From assembly GCA_003255065.1 (NCBI GenBank), contig QAOA01005944.1, positions 186,001 through 250,000 on the forward strand: a stretch of 64,000 nucleotides of DNA, read 5' to 3'. Position numbers and translations under genes: made by a program. Shown here in pieces: positions 11,836 to 23,399 of the stretch (positions are counted from its first letter, which is position 1; each line of letters starts with the position of its first letter). The DNA is from Cercis canadensis. Its lineage: Eukaryota; Streptophyta; Magnoliopsida; Fabales; Fabaceae. Under the pieces are notes generated by a model. The model did no database searches, was not told the DNA's origin, and was given only the letters and a program-made list of their open reading frames with translations.

Positions 11836-14800
11836 GATAGATTAGCTATGTTTCGCTTTCTTTGGGTTTGTTCAGCGGTGCTCCAATAGCACACCAAGAT
11901 TTGGCTTTGCTCTATATTTGTATTAATAATGGCTTCTTCTAGTTCTATCTTCCATGTTGGATCATATAGATGTATCAGCAATTGAATCAATGTGAAAGTG
12001 ACGCACTTGCAATCAGTCAATTACTATGGTTACCACTCCCCGTTCTCTTCCAATTTTAATGCTTTTTATTGTTCCCTTTCTCTCTACCCCTTTTCTCGTT
12101 GATAATAAACAATTTTATAGGTCAATTATGGTGAAATTCACAACTCACACTACACTTTTAAGATTGGAAAAAGTCAAACTTTTCAACTATTGTAAAGTTC
12201 AATCAATATATATATGATGTTATAACATAGTAAGTCAGATTCATATTTATGGCCTAGCGTCGTAAAAATAGAACTTTTAAAAAGACTATCGAGTATACTT
12301 AATATACTATGAGAGCAAAGCATCTCAGACTTAAACTCGAAAATATGAAATGACCAAACTTTAAGGCTCAGAAGTAGTACCACTATACCAAAACCTTAAA
12401 GTGTTCATAACTTCATATGCAACCAATTTATAGGGTATTTTATGCCAACTAAATCAAAAGTAATTACACAAACGCATAATATGGTATATTATTAGGCCTT
12501 CAAGAGCAGTTTGAACTCCCCTTATCATGGGCCTTGCTGTTGGCCCAATACCCTGGGCTTGGCAACAGAGCGCCCCGAATCGATGATATATTGATATGGT
12601 AATTTTGGGCTTGATATTACCCTCTTCTCTATGTCTAGTTATGTTTGTGGTTTATTTATTTGGTGCCTAGGCCCACTACACTACACCCAATAATAATAAT
12701 AATAAACCTTGAAAAATATGTTATTTCTCTAATAAAACAATTATTGAATCGTTAGTAAGTTGACTACATTCACTGAAGACACTTTTTGTCACTTTACGTA
12801 TCCATTTTGGGTTTAATCACATTAATTAAATAAACTTATCAAAGTCGCTTTCAACTTGAAATATTAAAAGTGCCCAAGAAAGCAAAGTTTGAGGTAGTGT
12901 CACCTCATAAGTGCAGATATGGGTAATTTTATGGTTGGCACTTGGCATCACGACATGTGGGGCCAACTCCTGCTTTGGTAATTGGTAGCTTTCTATGTCG
13001 ATCACCAATTAACTTATTGAAGAAATATAAGGTTAAAAAATGAAAAAAAAAAANAAAAAAAAAAAAAAAAAAAAAAAAGAGCGAAGGTGGTAAAAGGACA
13101 TTATTTTTGGAAAATCACTGTTAAATCAATTAAATAAAAAATATTTTCAGCGGATTTAATTATATTTACTTTTAAATTTTTTTGTTGATAATTATTAGTA
13201 TAAGATAATCACTAATTAATATATGATGACCATTAACAAACACAAGATGACCATTGGTCAACGAAAAAAATTTTAAAATTTAATAATAATTACAACTCAT
13301 GTAATTTTTTAAAATAATCTATCTAANTTAAAAATTAATAATAATTACAACTCATGTAATTTTTTAAAATAATCTATCTAAAATTATTTTTTATTTAAAT
13401 GACTTAACAATAATTTACTCTAGATTTTTTTCCATCATATAAATCATTGGTAGTTTACATTTTTCTACAACAATTTGCAAACATACGCAATAGGTATACC
13501 CAATTGTTTCACAATTAAATAAATTAAGAATTAGTGATGAAAGTTTCAGTTAATAAATTTTGAAATGTACTAAATTAAGATTTATGTTCTTTTAATATTT
13601 TATTAAGCACAATTTTAACTATTTTAAGTATCTAGACAATTTTACTTAAGATAAACTTTATTATGCGTCAAAATGATTGAGAAGGCAAAAGAAATAAGAC
13701 ACAAAAGAGAGGACCTCTCCATCTTAATCTATATAAGTGACAAAATAAACATCAAATATAATAAGTAATTGTATATCTTATCGTTAAGTTACATCAAGGT
13801 TATCTTTTTGGTTTTTTGTTTGGTTATCTTTTGTACTATATAGTATAACAATTATTATTTTGAATCTTAAAAATGTATTAGATCAATGTAGAGGTATACT
13901 TTTAAAAATGTTTGGAGAAAAACGTAATTTTAATGTATAAAAACTAACTTGAGAATACTTTTACCATTATAAAATAAAAAGTATAACAATTATTGCACTA
14001 AAACCTTGCAATTTTAGTGGTTGTCATATATTCATATGGTATCTGGGATTGATAACCATTCCACTAGAGATAATAATTATATCTTTTCGCATGATAATGA
14101 AACCCTTTCACTAGTTAAGATGACCAGAAAAATGCTATGGAATTGATTATTTATATAAAAAATATACATGATGCCCATACCATAGGGTTGGTAGACGATG
14201 AATAACCAATTTACTTCAAATAATTACGACTCATGCAAAAGATAACTACGTTATACAAAAACACAAATTAAGAATGATATGGTATGCATATGTAATAACA
14301 AAAAACACAATTAAAAAAATAAATAATTTGTTATTTGAGATTTTTTTTTTCATGCTATCACAATATTTTAGTTTACTAATAAATCTCATAAAAAAAATCT
14401 AAAAAAATTTATTATTTAGTCAAAAAAAATTTGATTATAATTATTTGGGTCAAAGTGTCCTATATATTAACAAAAAATATTCTAGATAAAAATTAAATTA
14501 AATTTGTTTTATATTTAAAACTGACGATATTTTTTATTAACTTAAAAATTAAATAATAATATTTCAAAAATTATTGTATTTAGTCTATTCTTTAAAAAAA
14601 AATCTCNCTATTCTTTAAAAACAAAATCTCAAAATCATAACGTGGAGGGACGCTTTCCGAACTGCATTCAAGAGCCATCCACTTACCGCCGCTTGAGAGC
14701 ATTCAATCGCCTTCCACTTTAAGTGGCAGAGAGAGATTCTCACATTTTTCAATCAACAATTTCCGAAGAAATGAACCAACCAAACAAGGTTGTCGCTATC

Positions 14801-14870
14801 ATATTCACCCATATCTCAAAAAACTGAGTTACGTATCAAAAGACTTATATTTCTTGCATAAATTCAATAA
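11836..14870. other. Intergenic, AT-rich, no gene seen
   Basis: 3' UTR of the second glucanase followed by AT-rich sequence. It contains an (ATA)n run near 12690-12704, a poly-A tract interrupted by an N (13041-13078, N at 13054), an N at 13327 flanked by a 46-bp duplication (13281-13326 and 13336-13381), and an N at 14607 flanked by a 22-bp duplication. The patch at 14640-14790 is less AT-rich and includes an ATG at 14771 with a short frame, but nothing recognisable. Confidence 0.55.
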
Positions 14871-14875
14871 GGTGT

Positions 14876-15650
14876 GCACTACTTTTAAGGGTGATAGTGT
14901 TTATAGTGTAATTTTAGTATTATTGTAAAAATTTTAAAAAATTAATTATGTGTTAAAAGTGTTTTTATTTTTAAAATTAGTTTTTAATACAGTCATCACT
15001 TATTTTTATTTTTAAAACAATTTTGTGGGAAAAAATTTTTAAAACATGTTTTTAAAAATAATCTTATCAAACAAGTTTTTTTATTTTATTATTTTTTAAA
15101 ACAAAGAACAATTTTTAAAAACAGAAATCAAATAGTCTCTAAATCACTCAATATGTATCAAAACACACAATTTCTTATAAAATATAAAAACGACACAATA
15201 TAAAAAATGTAGATTTTATGATACAACATGAGTATACAATATTGTATTGGCACGACAAATATACGTAATTTTTATATTTTATTAACTATGAATATAATTT
15301 ATTTTTTAAAATAAATTTAAAAATAATTAACTTATACACACGTCATTTACATATTAGTTATTTTTATGTGATATGATATACTATATAAATACCAAAAATA
15401 TATAAGAAACTTCCATTAAGAAAACATGCAAAAAAGTAAATTTAAAAAAATTATTTTCTGTCACATTTTTCTGTATTACATCGTTCTTACATTTTATAAG
15501 AAACTGTATTTTTTGACACATACTAAATAATTCAATTTTTTGAAATATTTGCAATAACACCAAAATTACAAGTCCCTCCCTAACCAATCCAATTGAGGGA
15601 CGTATAGCCCTACCACCTTTAAGAGGAGTGGTAACATAACCCTAACCATA
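14876..15650. repeat. Foldback/MITE-like element, family A, copy 1
   Basis: The left part (about 14876-14945 and 15139-15210) and the reverse complement of the right part (about 15465-15640) match each other. Shared blocks include TTTCTTATAAAAT and TATTATTG-like motifs. The left arm appears interrupted by about 190 bp of unrelated AT-rich DNA (14945-15139). The same arms recur near 56.1-56.5 kb, which supports a dispersed inverted-repeat element. Boundaries are approximate and were judged by eye. Confidence 0.55.
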
Positions 15651-16702
15651 AAACAATACAAGAAACATATCAAAAAATAAATAATATTTTATTTTGATAC
15701 TGATAAGTTTAAATTCAATTAACAATTTAAAAATATGACTCATATTATGTAATTCAAGTTTTTAAAATTTTTACATAATACCAAAATAAAAAATTAATTT
15801 TGCTTCAAATTCTCAATAATTTTTTTTTTTTACTCCACTCTAAGTGAGGTAGGATAGAGTTCTCCACCTAAACAAATGAGGGTAACATTGTAATTTGAAA
15901 ATAAAATAACTCCAAACACATTGGAAAAAGATAAAGAAATTGTAGAAGAAAATGAGTAACCGAGAGTCCGAGACTGATGATTGAAGAATAAGGGAAAATA
16001 ATCGAAATTCAAGCCCTAATTTTCGCATCAACCAACAACTATTTTTGTTTTATTCTTTTAATTTTGGTGAACAAAGATGAACTTATTTAGGAATCCATGT
16101 CGGCGTCAGATGATTATGTGTCAGCATGATGATAATCTAACTCAAGATAGTAACAGTAGGGGAGAAAGGGAGAGGTGAAGCACCGATCTCTGGATTTCTC
16201 GTTTTGATGCATATTCGGTTTTGAGCTTCGGGAATCTTTCGGAAATCCTTCTCAAGCTGAACGAATTTTCTCAGGTTTTCCGTCAATTTCTCGCTGACGG
16301 ATGCTCCACGTAAAAATTGTATCTTCTGGTTAATTTGTTGGGTAGGTTCTGCGCGGGATCTGAGTTTTAGAACAGAGACATTTTCATATTATAGTCGGAG
16401 GATTTGCAGTTTTCAGAAGCGGGATTTGGTTGCTTTTTTTTTCTTTTTTTTAATTCTAGAGTTTCTTACTTCGCTGAATTTGTTTGGAGGAGCCTCTTTG
16501 TCTCTGCAGAAGATTGATTCAAGAAAAGACAGTCATTGTTCGCTGTTTCTACGCCATTGGTTCTAAGATTGATGGGATTGATTGGTTTTCTCCATTGATA
16601 ATCTAAAAGTCTTTACTTTTTGGAGGGAATATTACTTTTCCGTCAAATTATCTTTTTGTTCATGGTGATGCTGGAATATCAGAGTAAGATTCTACTGGTA
16701 TT
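15651..16702. other. Intergenic and probable 5' leader of the HAD gene
   Basis: No gene is visible up to about 16.1 kb. The base composition becomes less AT-rich from about 16100, consistent with a long 5' UTR of the HAD gene. A leader intron from about 16310 (GTAAAA) to the AG at 16508-16509 is possible. Several upstream ATGs occur (for example near 16078 and 16127), so leader length matters for translation. Confidence 0.4.
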
Positions 16703-19700
16703 ATGTTTAAATTAAGGAACAAGGAAGGCCCTGTGCGCTTCTTGTTTCAGCAAGCTCTGCATAACCACCACCAACATCGTCTCCTCATGGCTTATTTGGT
16801 CGGCTGTGATCCCTGCTCCTGCAACAGCAAAGCCTTTTCCCAGTACACATCTCTTTCCTCTGACCGTAGTGGTAGCAGTGGCTGCTGCCTTTCATTCCCA
16901 TTTCTTCGGAAGCTAGTCTATGATAATGTTTTTATGGTTAATAAAAGCATTGGGTTTACTCTTCGAGGTTGCTTTGACATCAATGGTCATGGTAATAACC
17001 TTAATTTCAAGACAAAGGACCGTGCTTTTGCATCTCTTCCTCGCCCGCCGTTGTTAGCTGATTTGGAGGATACTGCTGTCAGGGATGATGGCCGTGATGC
17101 TACTCTCTTTAAAGTTGATAATAGATCGCTAAATGGAAGTCCCACTAAACCTCTTAGTATCCCCAATCACAATTTGTCCCAGAAAATTGTTGTTGCTGTT
17201 GACGTTGATGAGGGTATGTATATATATGCCTGGCTCTCTTTCTCTGCATCATACCTTCTTAGCTACTTGTTCGTTTATTTTTTCGTAAAGACCCTTTCCA
17301 GAGTTGTGCCTATCTTCCAATTTCAGTATCTACCCCTTACGGGAGCTGTTCTATTTTCAGTTTTCTATCTGATTCAACATATACGGGGTAATGCTTTGAT
17401 GGTCTGTTTTAAATACAATTGGATAATTAAGAAACCAACAAAGTCAACGTCCCTTTTCCATGTGCACGAAACAGTCAGATTATTCTGCACTTAGTCTAAA
17501 GTTTCATGCAGGTTAAATTTATATTTGCCTTAATCTTATCTGATAAACGTGTCTATGTTAAAACAGTATTTTCCAACAGCGGACCAGGATAATGCTTCTG
17601 TGGACTTCCCTTGGTCAAATATGAGCTAGTAACATCCTTAGGAAATCCCAGAAATGCATGAAGATATTTTAAACCAAATGTGTTGAAAGAAGATAGTCTA
17701 TTGTCTCACAAAAACATGGACCCTTTTATACTTCTGTTCTCTGGATTAGTGGGTAGATTTAATTTTTGTTATTCCTCTATCATTCAAGACAAGTGCCAAT
17801 GAACTCTTTATTTTTGTGAATCATTGTCCATCCCAGGCAACATATGTATTAACATTCATGTAGAGATGTTCTTACCTTTGACAAGTTATGTTTTTCATCC
17901 TTTTTTGTTTTTGTTTTGTTTTTTTTATAAGCAGTATTAGGAAACTTTGTGTCCGCACTGAACAGATTCATTGCAGATCGGTATTTGTCAAATTATTCAG
18001 TTTCTGAGTACCATGTGTACGAGTTCTTCAAGGTATTTCCTGATAGCTGCTTTAGGTATTCTCGACTTCTGTTATAAGTAATTGCAATTTGCAATTGTTG
18101 CGTTAGTCCTGTTTACATGTAATATCAATAAATACAGCATTTTGCCTGTTCTTTTGGAGGTACATTTCTGCCCCTTATTCACCAAGCTTCTAGAAAAGAA
18201 TATTGCTAAAATGACTGGCCAAAGGGTTATATTGAAACCCCATCTTATTGGAAATTAGGCATATTTGGGCTGAGTTCATTTTCATGGTAATAAAATCTTC
18301 CCTGGCTTTTTTTTTTTTTTAATTTTAATTTTAACTTTTGAGATGTTCTCAGTGTGAATTTGAATGTAGTATGTTTCAGTTTCTTATTCTTTTTCTTCTT
18401 TCTACCAACATATCATGGATGGGGACTCCCCTTTGGATAACCTGATTGGTTATCAGTGATTAACTTGTGTCCTGAAGCGTTTTATTTTTATTTGTATTTA
18501 GGTTTCGTCTTTGTATTATTCCTTCTACATGCTATGTACCATTTGGTGCCACAAACAAGATGCAGGGACATAAATGTTTCTTTACCCTAAGCAATATTTA
18601 GGGACGCAGTTTTCATATAACTCTTCCTGTTCATTATTCTCTTGTATTTAAAATTTGTGTGTTTGTATGTGGAGTCTGATACACCCTTCATTTTTTTTAC
18701 AGATATGGAACTGTTCACGTGATGAAGGTAACTTCTGAGTGTATTTGTTTCACTCTCAGATTTGCATTTTGTGAACAGTTTTCCAATTCCATTTGTTGTG
18801 AAAATTCACAGGATGATATCAATTATATCTTCTTCTCATTTGATTCTTACCAAGTTTGTTGAATGAATTGTCTTGCATTTTGGACTTTGAAATTTTGGAT
18901 ATTCTTGTTCTTGAAATTGAATTCACCATACATCTATCTAATTCTCAAGACCAAGTTGAATTCTAATAGTTTTTGTCTCTTGATTGACATATTATGATGA
19001 AGCAAACCTGATTTCTAGCAACTATCCTTCTGTTCCTATTGTGATTTGTGTGTTCCTTGATCGAGATGGGAAACTGCCCAGAGTTGCTTGAGTTATAGTT
19101 ACAGGTTCATGTTCATTACTCTCCTATGTAACATGAAAAATAGTTACAGGTTCATGTTATGGCATATACAAATTAAATTCTAGGTTACATATTCTTTTGA
19201 ACTTGTAACTGATTTTTGATTGTATTCCCTTTATTGGGCTGGCCAGAAGGAGGTAAAAAGATCCCTTGAAGCTGTCAAGCAAAACATTAATTGTATCATA
19301 TTTCCTATATTGAGAGCGTTTTATACATAGTGAAATCCTTTTATGCTTTGTGATAACTATTGGACTGGTTGAAAATAAATACTTGATTGTTCTGCAGCGG
19401 ATCTCCGTGTTCATGAGTTTTTTAAGACACCATATTTCAAGTCAGGGATCCACCCTATCCCAGGTGCTCAGACGGCCCTTCAGAAGTTATCAAGATTTTG
19501 TAGCCTATCAGTCGTAACGTATGCATTGTGTTTAACTTTCTTCAAACTGTAATGATTACAAGTTAGCTTCAACTGACTGGAGCTGTTTTCCTATATTTAT
19601 CATCAGATCTCGGCAGAATGCAATCAAGGATCACACAATTGAGTGGATAGAGAAGAATTATCCTGGACTTTTTCAGGAGATTCACTTTGGGAATCACTTT

Positions 19701-20135
19701 GCTCTTGATGGGCTGTCTAGACCAAAGTCAGAGATTTGTAGGTATGCCTTCTAATTCAATAATTTTGCTACCTTTAAACCAATGCTTTCTTGTTTTCTCT
19801 TTTTGAACTCTGGTGTGGATGGTACATGTTGTAATGTTTAAGTGGCTGGGGGGGGGTTTATTTGTCCTCTTCCCCTTGCTGGTGCCAGAGATTTATTGCT
19901 GATAGACCCCTTTATACTGGCATCTTACAGGTCTTTAGGAGCTAAGGTTCTTATTGATGATAACCCTAGATATGCAATAGAGTGCGCTGAAGCTGGAATT
20001 GAAGTACTACTTTTTGATTACGAGAACTCATATCCTTGGTCCAAGAGTGAGTCTGTTCATCAACATCCACTGGTGACTAAAGTTAAGAACTGGGAAGAAG
20101 TGGAACAGCAATTAATGTCATCCGTAGCTTCATAA
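16703..20135 (+). CDS. HAD-superfamily protein, 5'(3')-deoxyribonucleotidase-like (At4g33140-like)
   Basis: Probable phosphohydrolase of the HAD fold; the substrate is unknown. Six exons, 16703-17213, 17935-18032, 18703-18727, 19398-19518, 19607-19741 and 19931-20135, give 364 aa with all phases closing. Exon 3 is only 25 nt. The N-terminal 160 residues are poorly conserved and could be an organellar transit region; a second in-frame Met at residue 29 is an alternative start. HAD motif I is DVDE with Asp167 and Asp169. Motif II is VVTSR (Thr252/Ser253). Lys292 in RPKSE is a candidate motif III residue. Motif IV is IDDNP (Asp306/Asp307). The layout resembles the NT5C family. It is convergent with LKR/SDH, as expected if the Arabidopsis At4g33140/At4g33150 neighbourhood is conserved. 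Confidence 0.88.
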
Positions 20136-20571
20136 TCTCTATTTACAGTGACGATTCTGTAGACAGACACCACCCTTTCCACGTGAACTGCTGGACCAAT
20201 TCTTGTGTCTCAAGTATCAAGTAGATTCTTGAAGCGACGTCATTTGGAGCAGCTGCGGAGTGAGCACTCAAGAGGGGTGTATAATATGCTAAGGTAGAAG
20301 AAAATACAAATTTCACAGGGTTGTATTGATTATTTTTTTGACTTTGAGCAACATCATTCAAGATAAGTTGCTCATTTTGGTAAAAATTCTAGCTAGATAA
20401 CTATGTGTAATACTAGGCAAAGGTTATCTTATACCCTTCATTCAATGCAATCCTACCATCAAATTGTATGATATCTGATGTTGAATTATGGTGATAAATG
20501 GAATAATTTCATTATCTTTTGACGTTGTATTTTCTCTGCTCTTTTTTTTTTCTTCTTCTTTTTTATAATTT
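20136..20571. other. 3' UTR of the HAD gene and short intergenic stretch
   Basis: No gene seen. It has a T-rich tract at 20543-20565 and then the left end of an inverted-repeat element. Confidence 0.5.
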
Positions 20572-21106
20572 AGGTTTACATGTACTGCAAATTCTTATAA
20601 TTTGTACAAATTTTAAATTAGGTCTTTGTAGTTTTTTTTTTTTTCTCTTTTGGGATCTTAATAGTGTGAATTTTTTTTAATTGGGTCATTGTCATCATTC
20701 AGGGTCATAACTTTGCCAGTTTAGTATTGACATGGCAAATGACTTCTCTGTGTGGCAATAAATGAAGCTTACGTAGTGCCAAAATGGTACACAAATTGTC
20801 ACCCATCAAACACATATGCAAGGTATGTGGCTCAATTTTCTCCAAATTGATGGAAATTAGGGTGATTAACGATAAATAAAACCCAATTTTTGTGTCACTT
20901 TGGTGTTATGTCAACTTCTTTTATTGTTACATAAAAAGTCGTTTGTCATTTGAGACTAAAATAGCAAAGTTATAACTATGGATGATAGTAAGGACCCAAT
21001 TAAAAAAATTTCAAACTATAAAGACCCCAAATAAAGAAAAAAAAAATTATAAGAACTTGATTCAAAATTTATCTAAACGATAGAGACCTATAGTACATTT
21101 AAACCT
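20572..21106. repeat. Long-TIR foldback MITE
   Basis: The left arm (about 20572-20800) matches the reverse complement of the right arm (about 20875-21106) with scattered differences. The ends are AGGTTTAC and its counterpart GGTTTAAA read on the other strand, and both arms carry a long A/T tract and an AATTGGGTC block. The centre of about 75 bp is not paired. There is no transposase frame, so it is non-autonomous; long arms suggest a Mutator-like or foldback type. Its right arm is repeated after the N at 21125 through the contig-overlap duplication. Confidence 0.75.
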
Positions 21107-21382
21107 TAAATTTATGTACATTGGNACAATAAATAAAACCCAATTTTTGTGTCACTTTGGTGTTATGTCAACTTCTTTTATTGTTACATAAAAAGTCGTT
21201 TGTCATTTGAGCACTAAAATAGCAAAGTTATAACTATGGATGACAGTAAGGACCTAATTAAAAAAATTTCAAACTATAAAGACCCCAAATAAAGAAAAAA
21301 AAAATTATAAGAACTTGATTCAAAATTTATCTAAACTATAGAGACCTATAGTACATTTAAACCTTAAATTTATGTACATTGG
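20872..21382 (+). repeat. Direct duplication around N at 21125 (probable unmerged haplotype overlap)
   Basis: Copy 1 is 20872-21124, copy 2 is 21129-21382. They are nearly identical, with a few SNPs (for example T/C at position 5 of GATGATAG versus GATGACAG) and a one-base indel. They are separated only by the N and a few bases. This is best explained by two overlapping allelic contig ends placed in series. Confidence 0.8.
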
Positions 21383-21490
21383 TTACAATTCCTAAACTTC
21401 AACAAACGTTGATATGTGACTGGGTATTTGTATTCAAATTGATTTGTGCTGATTCCGTACTAGCAATTGAATGAGATTTTGTATTTCATG

Positions 21491-22008
21491 TTTAGGGTTT
21501 AGCTTTTAGAGTTTAGGATTTTTGGGCTTAGGGATTTAGGTTGTAGGGTTTATGAATTAAGTTTTCTTTAAGGTTTTTTGGTCTAGGGTTTAAACTTTAA
21601 GTCTTAAACCCTAGACTCTAAATCAAAGGCTAAACTCTAAACCCTAAAAAAACCTAAACCTTGGGAATCCTTACCTATAATCCTAAAACTTGAGTCATAA
21701 ATTGTAGACTTGAGACCTTAAACCTAGACCTTTGGGCTTAGGGTTTGGAATTCATTGTTTAGGGTTTTGGGTTTTAGTGTGTAGGTTTTTTGTAGGGTTT
21801 TATGGTCTAGGGATTTTGGTTTAGGGTTTAAATTTAAACCTAAATCTTTAAACCCTAAACTCATGCTTAGACTTTAAACCCAAAACCTGAAACCCTCAAT
21901 CATGAACCATAAATCCTAGATGCAAGACCCTTAACCCTAAACCTTAGTACTTAGGCTTAGGGTTTGGCATTCAATATTTAGGATTTAAGATAATGGGTCT
22001 AGGGTTTA
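21491..22008. repeat. Degenerate interstitial telomere-like repeats, strand-switching
   Basis: Many imperfect copies of the plant telomere unit. TTTAGGG-type units dominate at about 21491-21590, CCCTAAA-type at about 21600-21735, then TTTAGGG again to about 21830, CCCTAAA to about 21950, and TTTAGGG to the end. Units are heavily mutated, so this is an old block. Confidence 0.75.
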
Positions 22009-22944
22009 TATATTTTTACTCAAATTCTACTTTGTGTTCATTAATAGTGATACTACCATTTTTTTCCTAAAAAATATATAATTTGCATGAGTTAATATAA
22101 TTTTACATTGTATGTACCTAAGTTTATATAAAACAACTTTCTTACTATTCTGTGATGTGTATCAATTAGAAAATCATAATTTCTTTCTTTTGCTATGTCT
22201 TACTTTTGAGGCATGAGTGCATGGGCATAAATTTAAAAATTAGATTTTGTCATAATTTATAAAACTTTCTTAAATGTATATATGTATATATTTATATATG
22301 GATATAAAAGACCATTTGTTTAGTTCATCTTGTAAAATCACTTGAAGACTCATTGAGCAATATGGTTATATTCTATTTTTATATATAATTTTATATTTGA
22401 CCATGATAATTATATATTTTATACATAATAATTACATATATAAATATAATAATTATATAATTTAATAAATATTTTATTCTTTTTTAAGTGGACGAATTAA
22501 ATGACTTTTTTATATGAAAATTAAATTTCTTAAACCAAGATGGGAGAACCTTAATTTACTTACTTCTCATTAAATTTTTTCAATTTTTAAAAATAAAGAT
22601 TAGTTTTATTTGTAAAGGCTGAGCTACCCATAATAAGTAAATTCTTTTGAATGGTTATGATATTTTCGCATAATTCATTATCATTTAGACCTACATTTCC
22701 ACCATAAATTTTGATAGATTCCCAGCATTCATTAAGGAGGTGGATGGACTCTAAATAGGTGAGGCCTCCTTTGGCCAAACAACCAAGAGAACTTGAAGAG
22801 TTTGTTTTGCATTTTTGTTTTTTAAATATTTTTTATCTACATTGGTTGCAATCCCTATTAATGGATTAGACCGCTATATATGAGATTCTATTAAAATAAT
22901 AAATCTCGGAGCTGCCTATTAAATTAGCTTGTTAGCCCTCACAA

Positions 22945-22976
<32 letters not shown>

Positions 22977-23399
22977 TTAGCTACTATGCAGGAATCTNAA
23001 AAAAAAAATTGTTAGCTACTAAGCAGGAATCTCTCTTATTTTGCTTTTCTTTGAGTTAGATAGGAACCATTGCACTAATGAAAGGAGAGGAGAGTACATG
23101 ACACAAATAAAATATATGACATCAAACATTATAATTCCTTTGATTAAAAGAGGTGCCACTAAATATTTATATTTTTTAAAATTTTAAAACTTGAGTGATC
23201 TCAAAATTTTAAGGATCAACCTTCTCCATATTCACATAATGGAAGCAAAACCCATTTTTTACATTTATTATTTACAATACTTGTGATTCCAGAAGGTATA
23301 GTATTTATTACAGTTAAAATTATTTAGATTGAACTATAGAAACAACATTTGATAGCAAAGCATGCACCTATACATCATAGAGTAGTACTATAGTACAAA
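22009..23399. other. Intergenic, AT-rich, 3' side of LKR/SDH
   Basis: No gene seen. It contains AT-rich simple sequence (22260-22480), an (AAAAT)n microsatellite at about 22945-22971, and an N at 22998 with a 30-bp duplication of the flank. The last 100 bp are the LKR/SDH 3' UTR. Confidence 0.55.
23304..23309 (-). terminator. Poly(A) signal candidate of LKR/SDH
   Basis: AATAAA on the minus strand, about 91 nt after the LKR/SDH stop codon. This is a normal spacing for a plant near-upstream element; transcript ends are unknown. Confidence 0.4.

Noticed and set aside
14771..14827. Short frame starting MNQPNKVV
   Set aside because: Only 18 codons, with no splice continuation I could support.
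19842..19930. In-frame start inside the last HAD intron
   Set aside because: The stretch is intronic: the acceptor AG at 19929-19930 joins exon 5 in frame and restores the conserved RSLGAKVLIDDNP.
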